This document shows positions 53,824 to 64,000 of a DNA stretch of 64,000 nt, piece by piece (positions within the stretch are counted from its first letter, which is position 1; every line of letters starts with the position of its first letter). This stretch comes from Streptococcus varani (GTDB lineage Bacteria; Bacillota; Bacilli; Lactobacillales; Streptococcaceae), in the NCBI RefSeq assembly GCF_001375655.1, contig NZ_CTEN01000003.1, positions 310,001 to 374,000 of the forward strand, in the 5' to 3' direction. Both the position numbers and the translations under genes were made by a program. Under the pieces are notes generated by a model. The model had not been told where the DNA came from and searched no databases. It worked only from the letters and a program-made list of their open reading frames with translations.

Positions 53824-54084
53824 TTAAAAGAAAAACATCATTCGGACTAAAATTCTTGAGAGAACATTTAAGAGCATCCAAATCACAAAGACTGTCCAAT
53901 CCAGACCGAAAAACTGGAGATTCAGTCTTCGAAAAGGAGCAATAACTGGACGAACTAGAGAAACAATCATTTTCCCAAGTGCTGTGTCATAAAGATTTGG
54001 AATCCAAGTGAGAATGACATAAGCCAACAAAATGTAAGAATAAAACTCAATAACTCTCAAGAGAATCAAAATAATAAATTGCAT
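53824..54084 (-). CDS. ylmG: YggT/YlmG family membrane protein
   Basis: An 86-residue protein with two hydrophobic segments (IILILLRVIEFYSYILLAYV and LDWTVFVIWMLLNVLSRILV) joined by the conserved VRPVIAPFRRL loop of the YggT family. Its role is probably in envelope or division-site organisation; position between sepF and ylmH is conserved. Confidence 0.93.
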   Translation of the reverse strand: MQFIILILLRVIEFYSYILLAYVILTWIPNLYDTALGKMIVSLVRPVIAPFRRLNLQFFGLDWTVFVIWMLLNVLSRILVRMMFFF

Positions 54085-54089
54085 ATTGC

Positions 54090-54650
54090 CTACCGCCTCA
54101 TATCAAAGTCGAATTGAGACTCTGAATGTGCTGAGCTTGCTGAACGCAATTCTTCTATTTTAACTGTTACATTGACAGGTGTCAATAACCACATGGTATT
54201 GGATACTTTTTTCAAGTTGCCTGCCAATACAGAACGAGCACCATCTAAGTAATCTAGACATCGGCGAGCTTGTGTCTCTGACATGTATTGGAAATCAATC
54301 AAGATACTCGCATTTCCCAAGAGAAGATTAACAATTTCAGTTGCTTCTTCATATTTTTTAGGATATTTGATATCAATCGTTGTTTTTTTAGCATCCGAAT
54401 CAGATTGCAGCTCTTGCTGACGCTCGTTTAAACGTTGGATATTATTTCCTTCAACGGGGGCTTGTGTGCGAACTGAAGTCCGTCTCATTTCAGCAGGTTC
54501 TGTTCTTTCCACGGGTGTTTGCACCGGGGCAATTCTCATTTTTGGAGCGTCATGTTCCATATAATAATCCCCTTCTTCTTTTTCAACTTCAGCAGAATCG
54601 TCAATCTCGAAGTATTTAAATATTCCTTTAAAGGTATCTTTCAATGCCAC
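54090..54650 (-). CDS. sepF: Cell division protein SepF
   Basis: 186 residues with an N-terminal membrane-binding amphipathic helix ([16 protein letters not shown]), a variable linker and the C-terminal SepF core ([34 protein letters not shown]). SepF bundles FtsZ filaments and anchors them to the membrane. It follows ylmE by 9 bp. Confidence 0.95.
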   Translation of the reverse strand: MALKDTFKGIFKYFEIDDSAEVEKEEGDYYMEHDAPKMRIAPVQTPVERTEPAEMRRTSVRTQAPVEGNNIQRLNERQQELQSDSDAKKTTIDIKYPKKYEEATEIVNLLLGNASILIDFQYMSETQARRCLDYLDGARSVLAGNLKKVSNTMWLLTPVNVTVKIEELRSASSAHSESQFDFDMRR

Positions 54651-54659
54651 TCTATTTCC

Positions 54660-55331
54660 TCACTTAAAAAATGCTGTTCCAATGCGGACAAAAGTTGAAC
54701 CATGTAGGATGGCTTCCTTATAATCGCCACTCATACCCATACTCAATTCTGTAAATGGCATGTTGGCAATTCCCAATTGGGATAATTCCTTTTGTAAAGC
54801 ATGTGCTTTTGAAAAAATTTCATCCAGTTGCTTCTTATCAGCATCAAAAGGTGCCATAGTCATAAGACCAACTAACTCAATTTTATCATAGTTTCTGATT
54901 GCTTTGATGGCTTGACGGATTTCTTCTACCATAAACCCATGTTTGCTCTCTTCTCTCGAAATATTTACCTGAAGAAAGCATTTGATAGTTTTATTGGCTC
55001 TTTTTTGAATTTCAGTTGCTAACTTGATAGAATCCAAGGCATGGAAATAATCAAGATAATTGATGATATCCTTTACTTTTCGTCTTTGCAGACTACCAAT
55101 CAGGTGCCAAGTCAAATTCTCATCCGCTAGAACTTCATATTTTTCTAGGAACTTATCAACTCTATTTTCACCGATATGATCAATCCCGGTTTTTATCAGT
55201 TCTTTAGCAATAGAGCTGTCAACATACTTTGTGACAGCTATTATTTTTACTGAATTATGTGGACGATGAGCTTCTCTCGTTGCATGTGCAACTGCTTGAA
55301 AAACTTCATCCCTATTTTTTTGAAAATCCAT
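54660..55331 (-). CDS. ylmE: YggS family pyridoxal-phosphate homeostasis protein
   Basis: A 223-residue PLP-binding alanine-racemase-fold protein. The Schiff-base Lys is in IIAVTKYVD (about residues 29-37). ENRVDKFLEK and the C-terminal LSMGMSGDYKEAI are family signatures. It controls free PLP and amino acid pools, and is not a racemase. It begins 1 bp after ftsZ. Confidence 0.95.
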   Translation of the reverse strand: MDFQKNRDEVFQAVAHATREAHRPHNSVKIIAVTKYVDSSIAKELIKTGIDHIGENRVDKFLEKYEVLADENLTWHLIGSLQRRKVKDIINYLDYFHALDSIKLATEIQKRANKTIKCFLQVNISREESKHGFMVEEIRQAIKAIRNYDKIELVGLMTMAPFDADKKQLDEIFSKAHALQKELSQLGIANMPFTELSMGMSGDYKEAILHGSTFVRIGTAFFK

Positions 55332-55332
55332 C

Positions 55333-56571
<1,239 letters not shown>

Positions 56572-56576
56572 TTATT

Positions 56577-57944
56577 TTACTCAAACATGCTTCCGAAGAA
56601 ACCACGAAGACGATCGCCGATATTCGTTTTTGGCTCTTCCTCTTCTCTCTTGTCAGTGTAAATAGGAGTCTCGACTTGGACTTCCTCTTCAGCTTTTGGT
56701 TCTGACTTCGAAATAATTGGTAGGTTAGTAGGTCGTTTTGAAGTCATTGGAATCTCAACTGGTTTTTGACGAAGAGTTGCTTCACCATTAACCGCTACCT
56801 GAGCAATCTTTTCAACATCATCCAAATTACCGACATACTCAACAATACTAATCACATGAGCAAAGGATGGGTTACGGATGCCGATTTGATTTGGTACATA
56901 TAATTTTGTATTGACACCAAAGATTTCTTGAGCTAACTCTGCGATGCCAGGTAAAATTGCACCACCACCGACGAGTACAACACCGCCAGGAAAGTCTAAA
57001 GCACGAGTCCGTTCCAAATCTTGTTTCACTTTTGTAAAAATCTGGCGAAGACGTGCCGAAATTACTTCTGACAAGTAACGCTCAGTGACTTCAACAGGAT
57101 TGCTCTCACCAATCACTTCAACTGTAAATTTTTCTTTTTCCGTTGCTTGTTGTGGATAAGCGATACCGTAATTGAACTTAAGGTTTTCGGCAATACTTTG
57201 TGAAGTTGTCAAGACTTTGGAGATATCTTTTGTGATATAGTCTCCACCTTCTTGGTAAACATTGGTATATTGCAACTCTTGTCCGCGCATAACTGCGACG
57301 GTGGTTTGACCACCACCAAGATCAATGACAGTTGCACCGAATTCCTTCTCGCCCTCATTTAGAATAGAGCGAGTCAAGGCCAATGGAGAAATCACAACAT
57401 TTTCTACTTGAACGCCTGCACGTTCAACAGTTTTGCGAAGGTTGTGCAAAATAGTACGCGGACCAGTATACAACAAACCGCGCATCTCTAAACGAATCCC
57501 CATCATACCACGTGGATCTTTAATTCCTTGGAAACCATCCACTACAAACTCTTCGGGTACAAAAGAAATAACTTCACGTTCTGGAGTCATACTTTTTGTC
57601 AAAGCTGATTTAACGACATTTTCAACATCCACATCAGTGATTTCCTGTGAATTGGTGGTCACAGGAATCATTCCTTGAGTTGGCTCAATCTGCAAAAGGT
57701 TTGCTGGCAAGCCAACATTAACCTTATCAATGCGAATACCTGCTTTTTCCTCTGCTTGAGAAAGAGCCGTTTTAATCGCCTCCGCAGCAACATCAATATT
57801 AATTATAATACCGTCCTTGACTCCAGCACTTTTCACATTGCTAACGCCAATCACGTTCATTTGTCCATCAATATATTCAGCAACCAATACTTTGATTGTG
57901 CTGGTTCCTATATCTAATCCCGTAAAAAAGCCATTCCTAGCCAT
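56577..57944 (-). CDS. ftsA: Cell division protein FtsA
   Basis: A 455-residue actin-like ATPase that tethers FtsZ to the membrane. Phosphate-1 motif GLDIGTSTIKVLVAE is at about 8-22, phosphate-2 VIDLGGGQTTVAVM near 205, adenosine motif GGVVLVGGGAILPG near 320, and the C-terminal amphipathic helix RLRGFFGSMFE. It lies directly upstream of ftsZ. Confidence 0.98.
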   Translation of the reverse strand: MARNGFFTGLDIGTSTIKVLVAEYIDGQMNVIGVSNVKSAGVKDGIIINIDVAAEAIKTALSQAEEKAGIRIDKVNVGLPANLLQIEPTQGMIPVTTNSQEITDVDVENVVKSALTKSMTPEREVISFVPEEFVVDGFQGIKDPRGMMGIRLEMRGLLYTGPRTILHNLRKTVERAGVQVENVVISPLALTRSILNEGEKEFGATVIDLGGGQTTVAVMRGQELQYTNVYQEGGDYITKDISKVLTTSQSIAENLKFNYGIAYPQQATEKEKFTVEVIGESNPVEVTERYLSEVISARLRQIFTKVKQDLERTRALDFPGGVVLVGGGAILPGIAELAQEIFGVNTKLYVPNQIGIRNPSFAHVISIVEYVGNLDDVEKIAQVAVNGEATLRQKPVEIPMTSKRPTNLPIISKSEPKAEEEVQVETPIYTDKREEEEPKTNIGDRLRGFFGSMFE

Positions 57945-58015
57945 TCTATCAGTCCCCTCTTACTTCCGACTTTTTAAAATTTACTCCTATTTAGGAAAAA
58001 TAGAATTATTCATCC

Positions 58016-58024
58016 TCCATTATA
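58016..58024 (-). promoter_or_regulatory. Extended -10 promoter of ftsA
   Basis: Minus-strand TGTTATAAT lies about 70 bp upstream of the ftsA start codon. The TGn extension compensates for a weak -35. Confidence 0.55.
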
Positions 58025-58100
58025 ACATACAATCTTTTAAAATGGGGAGAATAACCGCTTTTTCAATATTTTTTTATCTGTTTTTAGACATTTATCTTGG

Positions 58101-59150
58101 CTATTGGCTGGCGTAACTAAAAATACCAACTTCCATGTCAATGACGCTAACCACCTCTAACTGAGGAGCAATTTTTTCGTAATAAGGTAACTTAAAATCA
58201 ATATCTGAAAGCGGAATCAAAATTTTGTTTCCATTCATCATCGTTAATGTCAAGAGATCATTGGTTACCTTGCTTGGTGTCAGATGAATATCTCGGATGT
58301 CACTTAAAACAACTTGATTGACAGTAGCCAACTGCAAAACCAAATCTTTAACTAACTCAGGATCCGTCAAATAAATAGTTGTGTAGACTGGTGGCAATTG
58401 ATCGTGGGGAGTTTCCGTATCTGCAATTTCTCCACTGGATAAAACCGAATAATATTTCTCACCTCGTTTGACATAACCAATTTGCTTATATTCTTGTATA
58501 GAGATGGTGAACTTATTTGGAAAAGTATAAGTCATTTTTGCATCTTTAACCCAGGTATTACTATGCTTAATATTTCGTTCATGACCAGACTTATTGAGAA
58601 GAGTTGTCAGAACGTAATCCTCTTCTTGAATGAGACTATCTTTTACAATTTCCGCAGATTCTACATGCGTATTGCCTTCAATTTGAATATTTTTCATTTT
58701 ACCAATGGGTGTAATAAAATAAAGACAAATAATCACAAAAGAGAGAGCTGTCGAGATAATCGGTATTACTTTCCAGATTAAGCCTTTGGGAAGGGCAGTC
58801 TTTGGAGTTTCTTTTGATAATGCATGACTTTCTTCTTTCACATCGACAGATATAGGATCCATCTTTGCTGTTTTTTTCTTTTTAAAAAGGGAGTTTTTTG
58901 GAGACTTTGTTTTTTCCTCTTCGATAGGTTTCTCATGCTCTTTTTGACCGGCCAAAAAAGCCTCATGACGTTCCTGCCATTTGAGCAAGAATTCACTTGG
59001 TTCTTGGTCTTCTTTTTGAATTTGGTCAGAGTCACTATTTTCTTTAGGTGCAGCCACTTTCGTCTCTGCCACTTCTTCTACAAGTTCTTCTTTTTCCTGA
59101 TCCTCACCAGAATTCATTTCTTCTGATTCCTGCACATCTTTTTCAGTCAT
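58101..59150 (-). CDS. divIB: Cell division protein DivIB/FtsQ
   Basis: About 349 residues. A long, charged cytoplasmic N terminus (rich in Glu and Lys, about 1-125) is followed by one membrane segment ([23 protein letters not shown], near residue 135), a POTRA domain ([18 protein letters not shown]) and a beta domain to the end. It stabilises the divisome with DivIC and FtsL. The ATG at 59150 is preferred because GGAAAGGGG precedes it and it overlaps the murG stop by 8 bp. Confidence 0.95.
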   Translation of the reverse strand: MTEKDVQESEEMNSGEDQEKEELVEEVAETKVAAPKENSDSDQIQKEDQEPSEFLLKWQERHEAFLAGQKEHEKPIEEEKTKSPKNSLFKKKKTAKMDPISVDVKEESHALSKETPKTALPKGLIWKVIPIISTALSFVIICLYFITPIGKMKNIQIEGNTHVESAEIVKDSLIQEEDYVLTTLLNKSGHERNIKHSNTWVKDAKMTYTFPNKFTISIQEYKQIGYVKRGEKYYSVLSSGEIADTETPHDQLPPVYTTIYLTDPELVKDLVLQLATVNQVVLSDIRDIHLTPSKVTNDLLTLTMMNGNKILIPLSDIDFKLPYYEKIAPQLEVVSVIDMEVGIFSYASQ

Positions 59151-60219
59151 TAGTCCCCTTTCCAACCATATCATCTCTTAAAAGAGCATAGAAACTATCC
59201 AGGGATTGGATTTCCTGTGAATGGGCCATATTCTCTAGATAATAGTCTTCTTGAGAAAAAAGATCTTGGATTGATTTTAAGAGTGAGTCAAGATTCAACT
59301 GACTTTCATCCAATTGACGAGCATAACCTTTTTCTTCAAAATAGCGAGCATTTTCCAATTGATCCCCTCGACTGGCTTGCTTTCCTAAGGGTACAATTAA
59401 ATGGAGTTGTTGCATAGCTACCAACTCAAAAATAGTATTTGAACCACCTCTGGTCACAACTAAGTCAGCAGCATCCATGAGTGGTTGATAGAGATCGGTT
59501 ACATAGTCAACTCGATAGAGATTTTTACTTAAGTTATTGAGCGAAGAATCTCCTGTCAAATTAATGATGTTAAAGCGCTTGGTTAATTCGGCCTGATTTT
59601 GACTAATCAAATCATTAAAAACCTTGGCTCCTCCTGATCCGCCAACAAATAAAATCGTTTTCAACTTCTCATCAAAATGAGATAAAATCTCTGGAAGTTG
59701 TATCGGGATAACATTGCTTTTTTGCCCCACTTTAGTGACTGCTCCAACATGCTTGACCTTTGTCAAACTTGCTGCTTGTTCAAAGGTTGAATACATGGTG
59801 GTCGCAAATTTGTAAGCAATCTTATTTGCCAAACCCATAGACAAGTCAGATTCGTGGATATAAACTGGAATTCCTAATAATTTTGCAGCTACAACCGGCG
59901 GCACTGAGACGAAACCTCCCTTAGAAAAGAGGGCCTGCGGTCTGATTTTTACTAGAATAAGAAGAGATTGGAAGACACCCAAAGCAACCTTAAAGACATC
60001 CATCAAATTCTGCCAGGAGAAATAGCGACGTAGTTTTCCAGTCGCAATAGAATGAAAGGTTACATCTGATCCTAGTTTAGTGATTTGCTCATGTTCAATG
60101 CCGTTCTCATCACCAATATAATGAACTTCCCAACCATCTTTGATAAAGAGAGGAATCAGTATGAGATTGAGAGTTACATGCCCAACCGTTCCTCCACCGG
60201 TAAAAACTATTTTATTCAT
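59143..60219 (-). CDS. murG: UDP-GlcNAc:lipid I N-acetylglucosaminyltransferase MurG
   Basis: A 358-residue GT28 glycosyltransferase making lipid II on the inner face of the membrane. The N-terminal loop reads [12 protein letters not shown], the streptococcal variant of GGTxGHxxP. The C-terminal donor-binding motif is [15 protein letters not shown] (near 254-268). It overlaps murD by 4 bp (ATGA) and is followed by divIB. Confidence 0.96.
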   Translation of the reverse strand: MNKIVFTGGGTVGHVTLNLILIPLFIKDGWEVHYIGDENGIEHEQITKLGSDVTFHSIATGKLRRYFSWQNLMDVFKVALGVFQSLLILVKIRPQALFSKGGFVSVPPVVAAKLLGIPVYIHESDLSMGLANKIAYKFATTMYSTFEQAASLTKVKHVGAVTKVGQKSNVIPIQLPEILSHFDEKLKTILFVGGSGGAKVFNDLISQNQAELTKRFNIINLTGDSSLNNLSKNLYRVDYVTDLYQPLMDAADLVVTRGGSNTIFELVAMQQLHLIVPLGKQASRGDQLENARYFEEKGYARQLDESQLNLDSLLKSIQDLFSQEDYYLENMAHSQEIQSLDSFYALLRDDMVGKGTND

Positions 60220-61574
60220 ACTTTTTCCTTTATTTGTTCAAAAGTCTTTAAGAAAAGATCCCCTCGAACTTCAAAGTTAGCATACATATCCCAGCTAGCA
60301 TTGGCTGGACTAAGTAGCACAACATCTCCTTCCTCTGCCAATTCATAAGCCTTGTGCGTCGCATCGGCAATATCGCTTGCATCTACAAAAGAAACTCCAG
60401 CCTGATGGGCAGCTCTTTTGAGACGCTCAGCTGATTGACCTAAAAGAACCATTTTCTTCAACCCCTGAAGATCTGCTACCAAGTCATCAAATTCATTGCC
60501 ACGGTCCAAACCACCGGCAATCAAAACAACCTTGCTATTATCAAATCCTGAGAGAGCTTTTTGAGTCGCTAATATATTGGTCGATTTACTATCATTATAG
60601 AAAGAAATACCATTAATCTGACCCACAAATTGAAGGCGATGCTTGACGCCACCAAAGCTAGACAGTGCTCCCTTAATGACTTCGTTGGCGACACCGGATA
60701 ACTTAGCAGTCGCAATGGTCGCTAAAGCATTTTCAACATTATGACTTCCAGGCACCCCGATTTCACTAACTTGCATGACTGCTTGATCCTTGAAATAGAG
60801 GGTTTCCCCATCTAAATAGGCTCCATCTACCTTTTCTCTGGTTGAAAAAGGAACCACGGTCGCTTGCGTGCGGCTGGCCAATTCTTTCGCTTCCTCCTGA
60901 TTAACATTGAGGACCACAAAATCTTCAGCTGTCATCTGTTTTTGGATATTCCACTTGGCTTCGATGTATTCTTCAAGCGTTCCATGATAATCAATATGAG
61001 TGGGCATAAGATTGGTCAAGACGGCAATATGTGGTCTAAAATCCTTGATTCCCATAAGCTGGAAAGAGGAGAGTTCCATAATCAAGAGGTCAGTAGAATT
61101 TGCTTCTTGAGCAACGCTGGACGCAGGATATCCGATATTCCCACAAAGCTTAGCAGATTTACCGCCAGCATTTAAAACATCTGCGATCATGGTGGTTGTA
61201 GTGGTCTTTCCATTCGAACCAGTGATACCGATAATTGGGGCATCCGAAATCAAGTAAGCCAACTCAACTTCTGTCCAAACTGGCATCACTTTTTGTTGGG
61301 CTTTTTCTACCATTGGATTATCATAGCGGATTCCTGGGTTTTTAACTAGGAGGGCAAAATCTTCATCCAAAAGCTCCAAGGGATGACTGCCACAAATCAC
61401 ACGGATACCATCTTCCAACAAGCTTTGAGCTGTAGGATTTTCTTCAAAAGGCTTGCCGTCATTAACCGTGACAATAGCCCCTAATTTATCCAAGAGGCGA
61501 GCTGCTGACTCACCAGACCTTGCCAAGCCAAGCACTAAAACTTTTTTATCTTTAAAATCAGTAATGTATTTCAT
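60216..61574 (-). CDS. murD: UDP-N-acetylmuramoyl-L-alanine:D-glutamate ligase
   Basis: About 452 residues from the ATG at 61574 ([21 protein letters not shown]). The longer upstream frame would add ~30 hydrophobic residues not present in MurD proteins. The ATP-binding motif is [15 protein letters not shown] (near 109-123), the central HRLQFV and [11 protein letters not shown] motifs follow, and the C-terminal PANASWDMY is typical. It adds D-Glu to UDP-MurNAc-Ala in the cytoplasm. Confidence 0.97.
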   Translation of the reverse strand: MKYITDFKDKKVLVLGLARSGESAARLLDKLGAIVTVNDGKPFEENPTAQSLLEDGIRVICGSHPLELLDEDFALLVKNPGIRYDNPMVEKAQQKVMPVWTEVELAYLISDAPIIGITGSNGKTTTTTMIADVLNAGGKSAKLCGNIGYPASSVAQEANSTDLLIMELSSFQLMGIKDFRPHIAVLTNLMPTHIDYHGTLEEYIEAKWNIQKQMTAEDFVVLNVNQEEAKELASRTQATVVPFSTREKVDGAYLDGETLYFKDQAVMQVSEIGVPGSHNVENALATIATAKLSGVANEVIKGALSSFGGVKHRLQFVGQINGISFYNDSKSTNILATQKALSGFDNSKVVLIAGGLDRGNEFDDLVADLQGLKKMVLLGQSAERLKRAAHQAGVSFVDASDIADATHKAYELAEEGDVVLLSPANASWDMYANFEVRGDLFLKTFEQIKEKV

Positions 61575-61652
61575 AAGGTTGTCCAATCTTTCTAACTCAT
61601 CTATTTTACCTTGAATTAGCTCCTTTTTCAAGCCAGAGAGAAAAAACAAGAA

Positions 61653-61677
61653 AAGAAAGAGCATGGAACTCTTTCTT
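61653..61677 (-). terminator. Terminator after the TIM-barrel gene
   Basis: Minus strand AAGAAAGAG, 7-nt loop, CTCTTTCTT then a T-rich run, about 60 bp after the stop at 61738. The murD-led cluster probably starts after it. Confidence 0.7.
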
Positions 61678-61737
61678 CGGTTGACTTATTCTATTCAAGA
61701 TTTCATAAAGATAGCCTCTATTGAAAGAAACCATCAA

Positions 61738-62421
61738 TCAATATCCGTCCTCTTCTTGCTGACGATACTTCTCCATTTTTTTCTTAAAGAGTTCTCCATT
61801 ACTAGGCGGGGTAAAGGTAATGGCATTGGCTCCAGCTGCAATGGTAGCCTCGATGCTTTCAATACTAGGACCACCTGTTGCAATAATGGGAAAATCAGGG
61901 TAGCTTTCACGAATTTTGGCTACGATTGAAGCTGTGTTAGCACCACCACTTACATTCAAAATATCTACACCAGCTTTGATTCGTGAACCGATATCAGCCT
62001 TGTCCGAAACAACTGTATAAATAATCGGAATATCGATGCGATCATTGATAGTCTGAATGGTCGATATATCTGTCGGACCATTGACAACCACAGCAACTGC
62101 ACCCTCTGACTCTGAAAAAAGACTCATATTTGCCGAACGGTCTCCCTTAGTCAGACCACCTCCTACACCAGCAAAAACTGGCACTGAAGAAACTTGCATA
62201 ATACTTTTTAAAACAGTAGGTGTCGGTGTAAAAGGATAAACAGCTAAGAGAGCATCCGCATTATTATTGGCGATAATGGATACATCCGTCGTGAAAATAA
62301 TCGATTTGATCCGTCGGCCATAAATCTTAATCCCTGAACATTTTTTGATACTTTCAGGCGCTTCGACAATCTCATGACGTAAATCGGACATGACAGATGG
62401 AATTGGTTTTTTCTCAGACAT
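61738..62421 (-). CDS. TIM-barrel protein of unknown function
   Basis: 227 residues with features of a ribulose-phosphate-binding-type (beta/alpha)8 barrel: VFAGVGGGLTKGDRSANM, DILNVSGGANTASIVAKI, FPIIATGGPSIESIEATI and AGANAITFTPP. The Gly-rich ends of late strands suggest phosphate binding. Close relatives are usually labelled hydrolase without evidence. I cannot name a substrate. It lies upstream of murD but behind a terminator. Confidence 0.65.
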   Translation of the reverse strand: MSEKKPIPSVMSDLRHEIVEAPESIKKCSGIKIYGRRIKSIIFTTDVSIIANNNADALLAVYPFTPTPTVLKSIMQVSSVPVFAGVGGGLTKGDRSANMSLFSESEGAVAVVVNGPTDISTIQTINDRIDIPIIYTVVSDKADIGSRIKAGVDILNVSGGANTASIVAKIRESYPDFPIIATGGPSIESIEATIAAGANAITFTPPSNGELFKKKMEKYRQQEEDGY

Positions 62422-62455
62422 GGGTATACTCCTTACAAATCTATAACTAGCCTCA

Positions 62456-62683
62456 TATGGTCTTTGGAATTAACTTTAATACCTTGTCACTATCAGCTTG
62501 CCCTAGTCTAGTTGAGAGAAACTTATTTTCTTCTATCTCCAAGCTCAAACAGTCTATTCCTAGACTGTAAGGGCAACTGACCGTCGTCAGTTTTTTATTT
62601 CCAACCTAAAACAGTCTGGGAATAGACTGCTTGAGTTACTTGCGCCTCAGTTCCTAGTATTGAAGCTAATTCACTTGACTATA
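62456..62683 (-). repeat. MITE-like repeat, copy Z (228 bp)
   Basis: The ends read inward are TATGGTCTTTGGAATTAA and TATAGTCAAGTGAATTAG. The interior has two hairpins CAGTCTATTCCTAGACTG and CAGTCTGGGAATAGACTG. It has the same length and layout as copy Y at 43113-43338. With the terminator below it fills much of the gene-free stretch 62422-62950; about 160 bp next to the DUF3165 gene show nothing recognisable. Confidence 0.65.
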
Positions 62684-62755
62684 GTACCATAAAATAGGCA
62701 GCTAAAAACCTTTTTTTGGAAGTTTTTCAAAAATATTCTAATCCTGCTTGAGAAA

Positions 62756-62787
62756 AAGAAAACTAGCGGAAAAGTCGCAGCTAGTTA
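62756..62787 (-). terminator. Probable terminator downstream of the DUF3165 gene
   Basis: Minus strand AACTAGC, 12-nt loop, GCTAGTT then TTCTTTTT. It lies about 165 bp after the stop codon. Confidence 0.6.
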
Positions 62788-62950
62788 AAAGTTTTGGGAA
62801 GCCTCCTTGGGATGGAATTATGAATGGGCAGTGGTCGGGAAGCATTCGATCCATATAAGCATAAAAAGATTGAAGGTTGGATCAATGGCGACCCTTTCTT
62901 CAATCTAATGGTATTTGTTGTTCTATCTATTTAAGAGGACGTTTCAGAAA

Positions 62951-63211
62951 TTATTTTTTTATTCTGAGTTTATCTGATTTTGGCATGAGGTAGATATCTC
63001 GCATAGCCCAGATCTCAACTACCAGCATGGATATGCATAACCAAATCTCTGGTGGCGATTGGACAACTCTTAGAAAGCCAAGAACCAAAATGATGACCAA
63101 TCCTACCAGAAGAAAGACAAGAGCAACTAAATTCATGGTCCCTCGAATATTTTTTGGAGCTGCAAAGATATAAAATAAGAGTAACATGGCAGCAATAATC
63201 AAGTAAAACAT
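62951..63211 (-). CDS. DUF3165 family small membrane protein
   Basis: 86 residues with three hydrophobic segments (FYLIIAAMLLLFYIFA, LVALVFLLVGLVIILVLGFL, IWLCISMLVVEIWAM) and a basic C terminus, matching the streptococcal DUF3165 family that sits next to typA in pneumococcus. Function is unknown. Confidence 0.8.
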   Translation of the reverse strand: MFYLIIAAMLLLFYIFAAPKNIRGTMNLVALVFLLVGLVIILVLGFLRVVQSPPEIWLCISMLVVEIWAMRDIYLMPKSDKLRIKK

Positions 63212-63359
63212 GAGTGTTCCTCCTCTCTAAATTCAGATATAAAGGGCGGATAAGGACTGACCGTTTGAATATGGTCTTTAAAAGACGCTACTTGACGCTA
63301 CTTATTGAGCAAAACTCTACATGTTACATTAGCCCATATCCATTTAAACTAGACTTTCT

Positions 63360-64000
63360 TTATTCCGCTAACTTTTTCTTTTTGTTGGCTTTATCACGCT
63401 CTGCCTTGTTCAGGATTTGTTTGCGTAGACGGATAGAAACCGGCGTTACTTCCATGTACTCATCATCATCCAAGAATTCAAGGGATTCTTCCAAGGTCAA
63501 GATACGTGGCGTTTTGATAACAGATGTTTGGTCCTTAGTCGCTGAACGGACGTTAGTCATTTGTTTGGCGGTAGTGATGTTCACACCAAGGTCGTTTTCA
63601 CGCGCATTCTCACCGATGATCATTCCTTCATAAACTTCTGTTCCTGGGTTGACAAAGATGGTACCACGCTCTTCAATACGCATGATGGAATAAGTGGTTG
63701 CCTTACCTTGGTCGATCGATACCAAGGCGCCACGGTGACGACCACCGATTTCAGCTTGAACCATTGGCATGTACTGATCAAAGGTGTGGTTCATGATACC
63801 ATAACCACGAGTCATGGAAAGGAACTCTGTTGAGTATCCGATAAGACCACGAGCTGGGATAGAGAAAATGAGACGAGTTTGGCCATTACCCACCATCTGC
63901 ATGTCAATCATATCTCCTTTACGCTCTGAAAGGGATTGGATGATGGCACCTTGGTACTCTTCAGGAGTGTCAATTTGCACGCGTTCAAACGGCTCACATT
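63360..64000 (-). CDS. typA: Ribosome-associated GTPase TypA/BipA, C-terminal part
   Basis: The frame is open to the end of the window, so the N-terminal GTPase domain is missing here. The visible 213 residues start CEPFERVQIDTPEEYQG and contain the EF-G-like domain V (IFSIPARGLIGYSTEFLSMT) and the TypA-specific C-terminal domain (NVRSATKDQTSVIKTPRILT, EYMEVTPVSIRLRK). TypA acts on the ribosome in stress and assembly. The real start lies outside the window. Confidence 0.95.
   Translation of the reverse strand, partial: CEPFERVQIDTPEEYQGAIIQSLSERKGDMIDMQMVGNGQTRLIFSIPARGLIGYSTEFLSMTRGYGIMNHTFDQYMPMVQAEIGGRHRGALVSIDQGKATTYSIMRIEERGTIFVNPGTEVYEGMIIGENARENDLGVNITTAKQMTNVRSATKDQTSVIKTPRILTLEESLEFLDDDEYMEVTPVSIRLRKQILNKAERDKANKKKKLAE

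Noticed and set aside
62790..62950. Short open frames between copy Z and the DUF3165 gene
   Set aside because: No start with an RBS and no recognised family; possibly a remnant but not supportable.

Overview
The window reads as chromosome of a Mitis-group Streptococcus (S. mitis / oralis / infantis type). Evidence: AT-rich base composition, pneumococcus-like HU protein, the order murD-murG-divIB-ftsA-ftsZ-ylmE-sepF-ylmG-ylmH-divIVA-ileS with typA and a DUF3165 gene just upstream, a CtsR-controlled clpE, and many short dispersed repeats. Most genes are on the minus strand. No rRNA, tRNA, CRISPR or prophage was seen. Species is not fixed from one window.

Layout. 1-10.5 kb: nitroreductase, CBS-domain protein, HU, then a compact minus-strand housekeeping series whose transcription order is xseA, xseB, ispA, tlyA, argR/ahrC, recN, HD hydrolase, degV, GDSL lipase, ypmS. 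10.6-12 kb: a PhnB-like protein and beta-phosphoglucomutase, each followed directly by a small structured repeat RNA. 11.7-21.6 kb: an alpha-glucoside system: LacI regulator, RDD and small membrane proteins, a GH65 phosphorylase, a CUT1 ABC transporter (lipoprotein plus two permeases), a second GH65 gene broken by an in-frame stop, and pgmB. Its promoter carries a LacI-type palindrome and a cre-like site. 21.6-22.0 kb: three tandem ~133-bp copies of the same RNA-like repeat. 22.1-26.9 kb: a MacB/FtsX-type ABC exporter with a very long coiled coil and a divergent TetR regulator. 27.1-28.9 kb: an IS1182-family insertion sequence.

29.1-36.9 kb is the most accessory-looking block: three secreted proteins that share triplets of a ~38-residue YRLYHPG repeat (DUF5648-like), fused respectively to an unknown domain, to a SEC10/PgrA-like surface-exclusion region, and to GBS Bsp-like repeats plus a class A beta-lactamase-like serine hydrolase. 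The last is split by a frameshift at an A8 tract. Two of the three share a nearly identical promoter block with a 9-bp inverted repeat. A WYL regulator and a broken MFS-type transporter follow. 38.4-45.4 kb: HAD phosphatase, folD, feoA-feoB plus a tiny FeoB-associated protein, a polar amino acid ABC transporter and a ykuJ homologue. 45.6-48.9 kb (plus strand): clpE, a Nudix hydrolase, DUF1827. 49-61.6 kb: ileS with a T-box leader and the division and cell-wall (dcw) cluster. 61.7-64 kb: a TIM-barrel protein, DUF3165 and the 3' part of typA.

The strongest candidate for something undescribed is the five-copy RNA-like element (10.6, 11.7 and 21.6-22.0 kb). Read on the minus strand, each copy has a 5' stem-loop, a conserved open stretch carrying CATAATCTCCT (complementary to a ribosome binding site plus start codon) and a terminator hairpin. 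Mismatches on the plus strand become G-U pairs on the minus strand. The architecture resembles the streptococcal csRNAs, but no CiaR box is visible. The second candidate is the DUF5648 surface-protein locus with its possible phase-variable A8 tract and shared operator.
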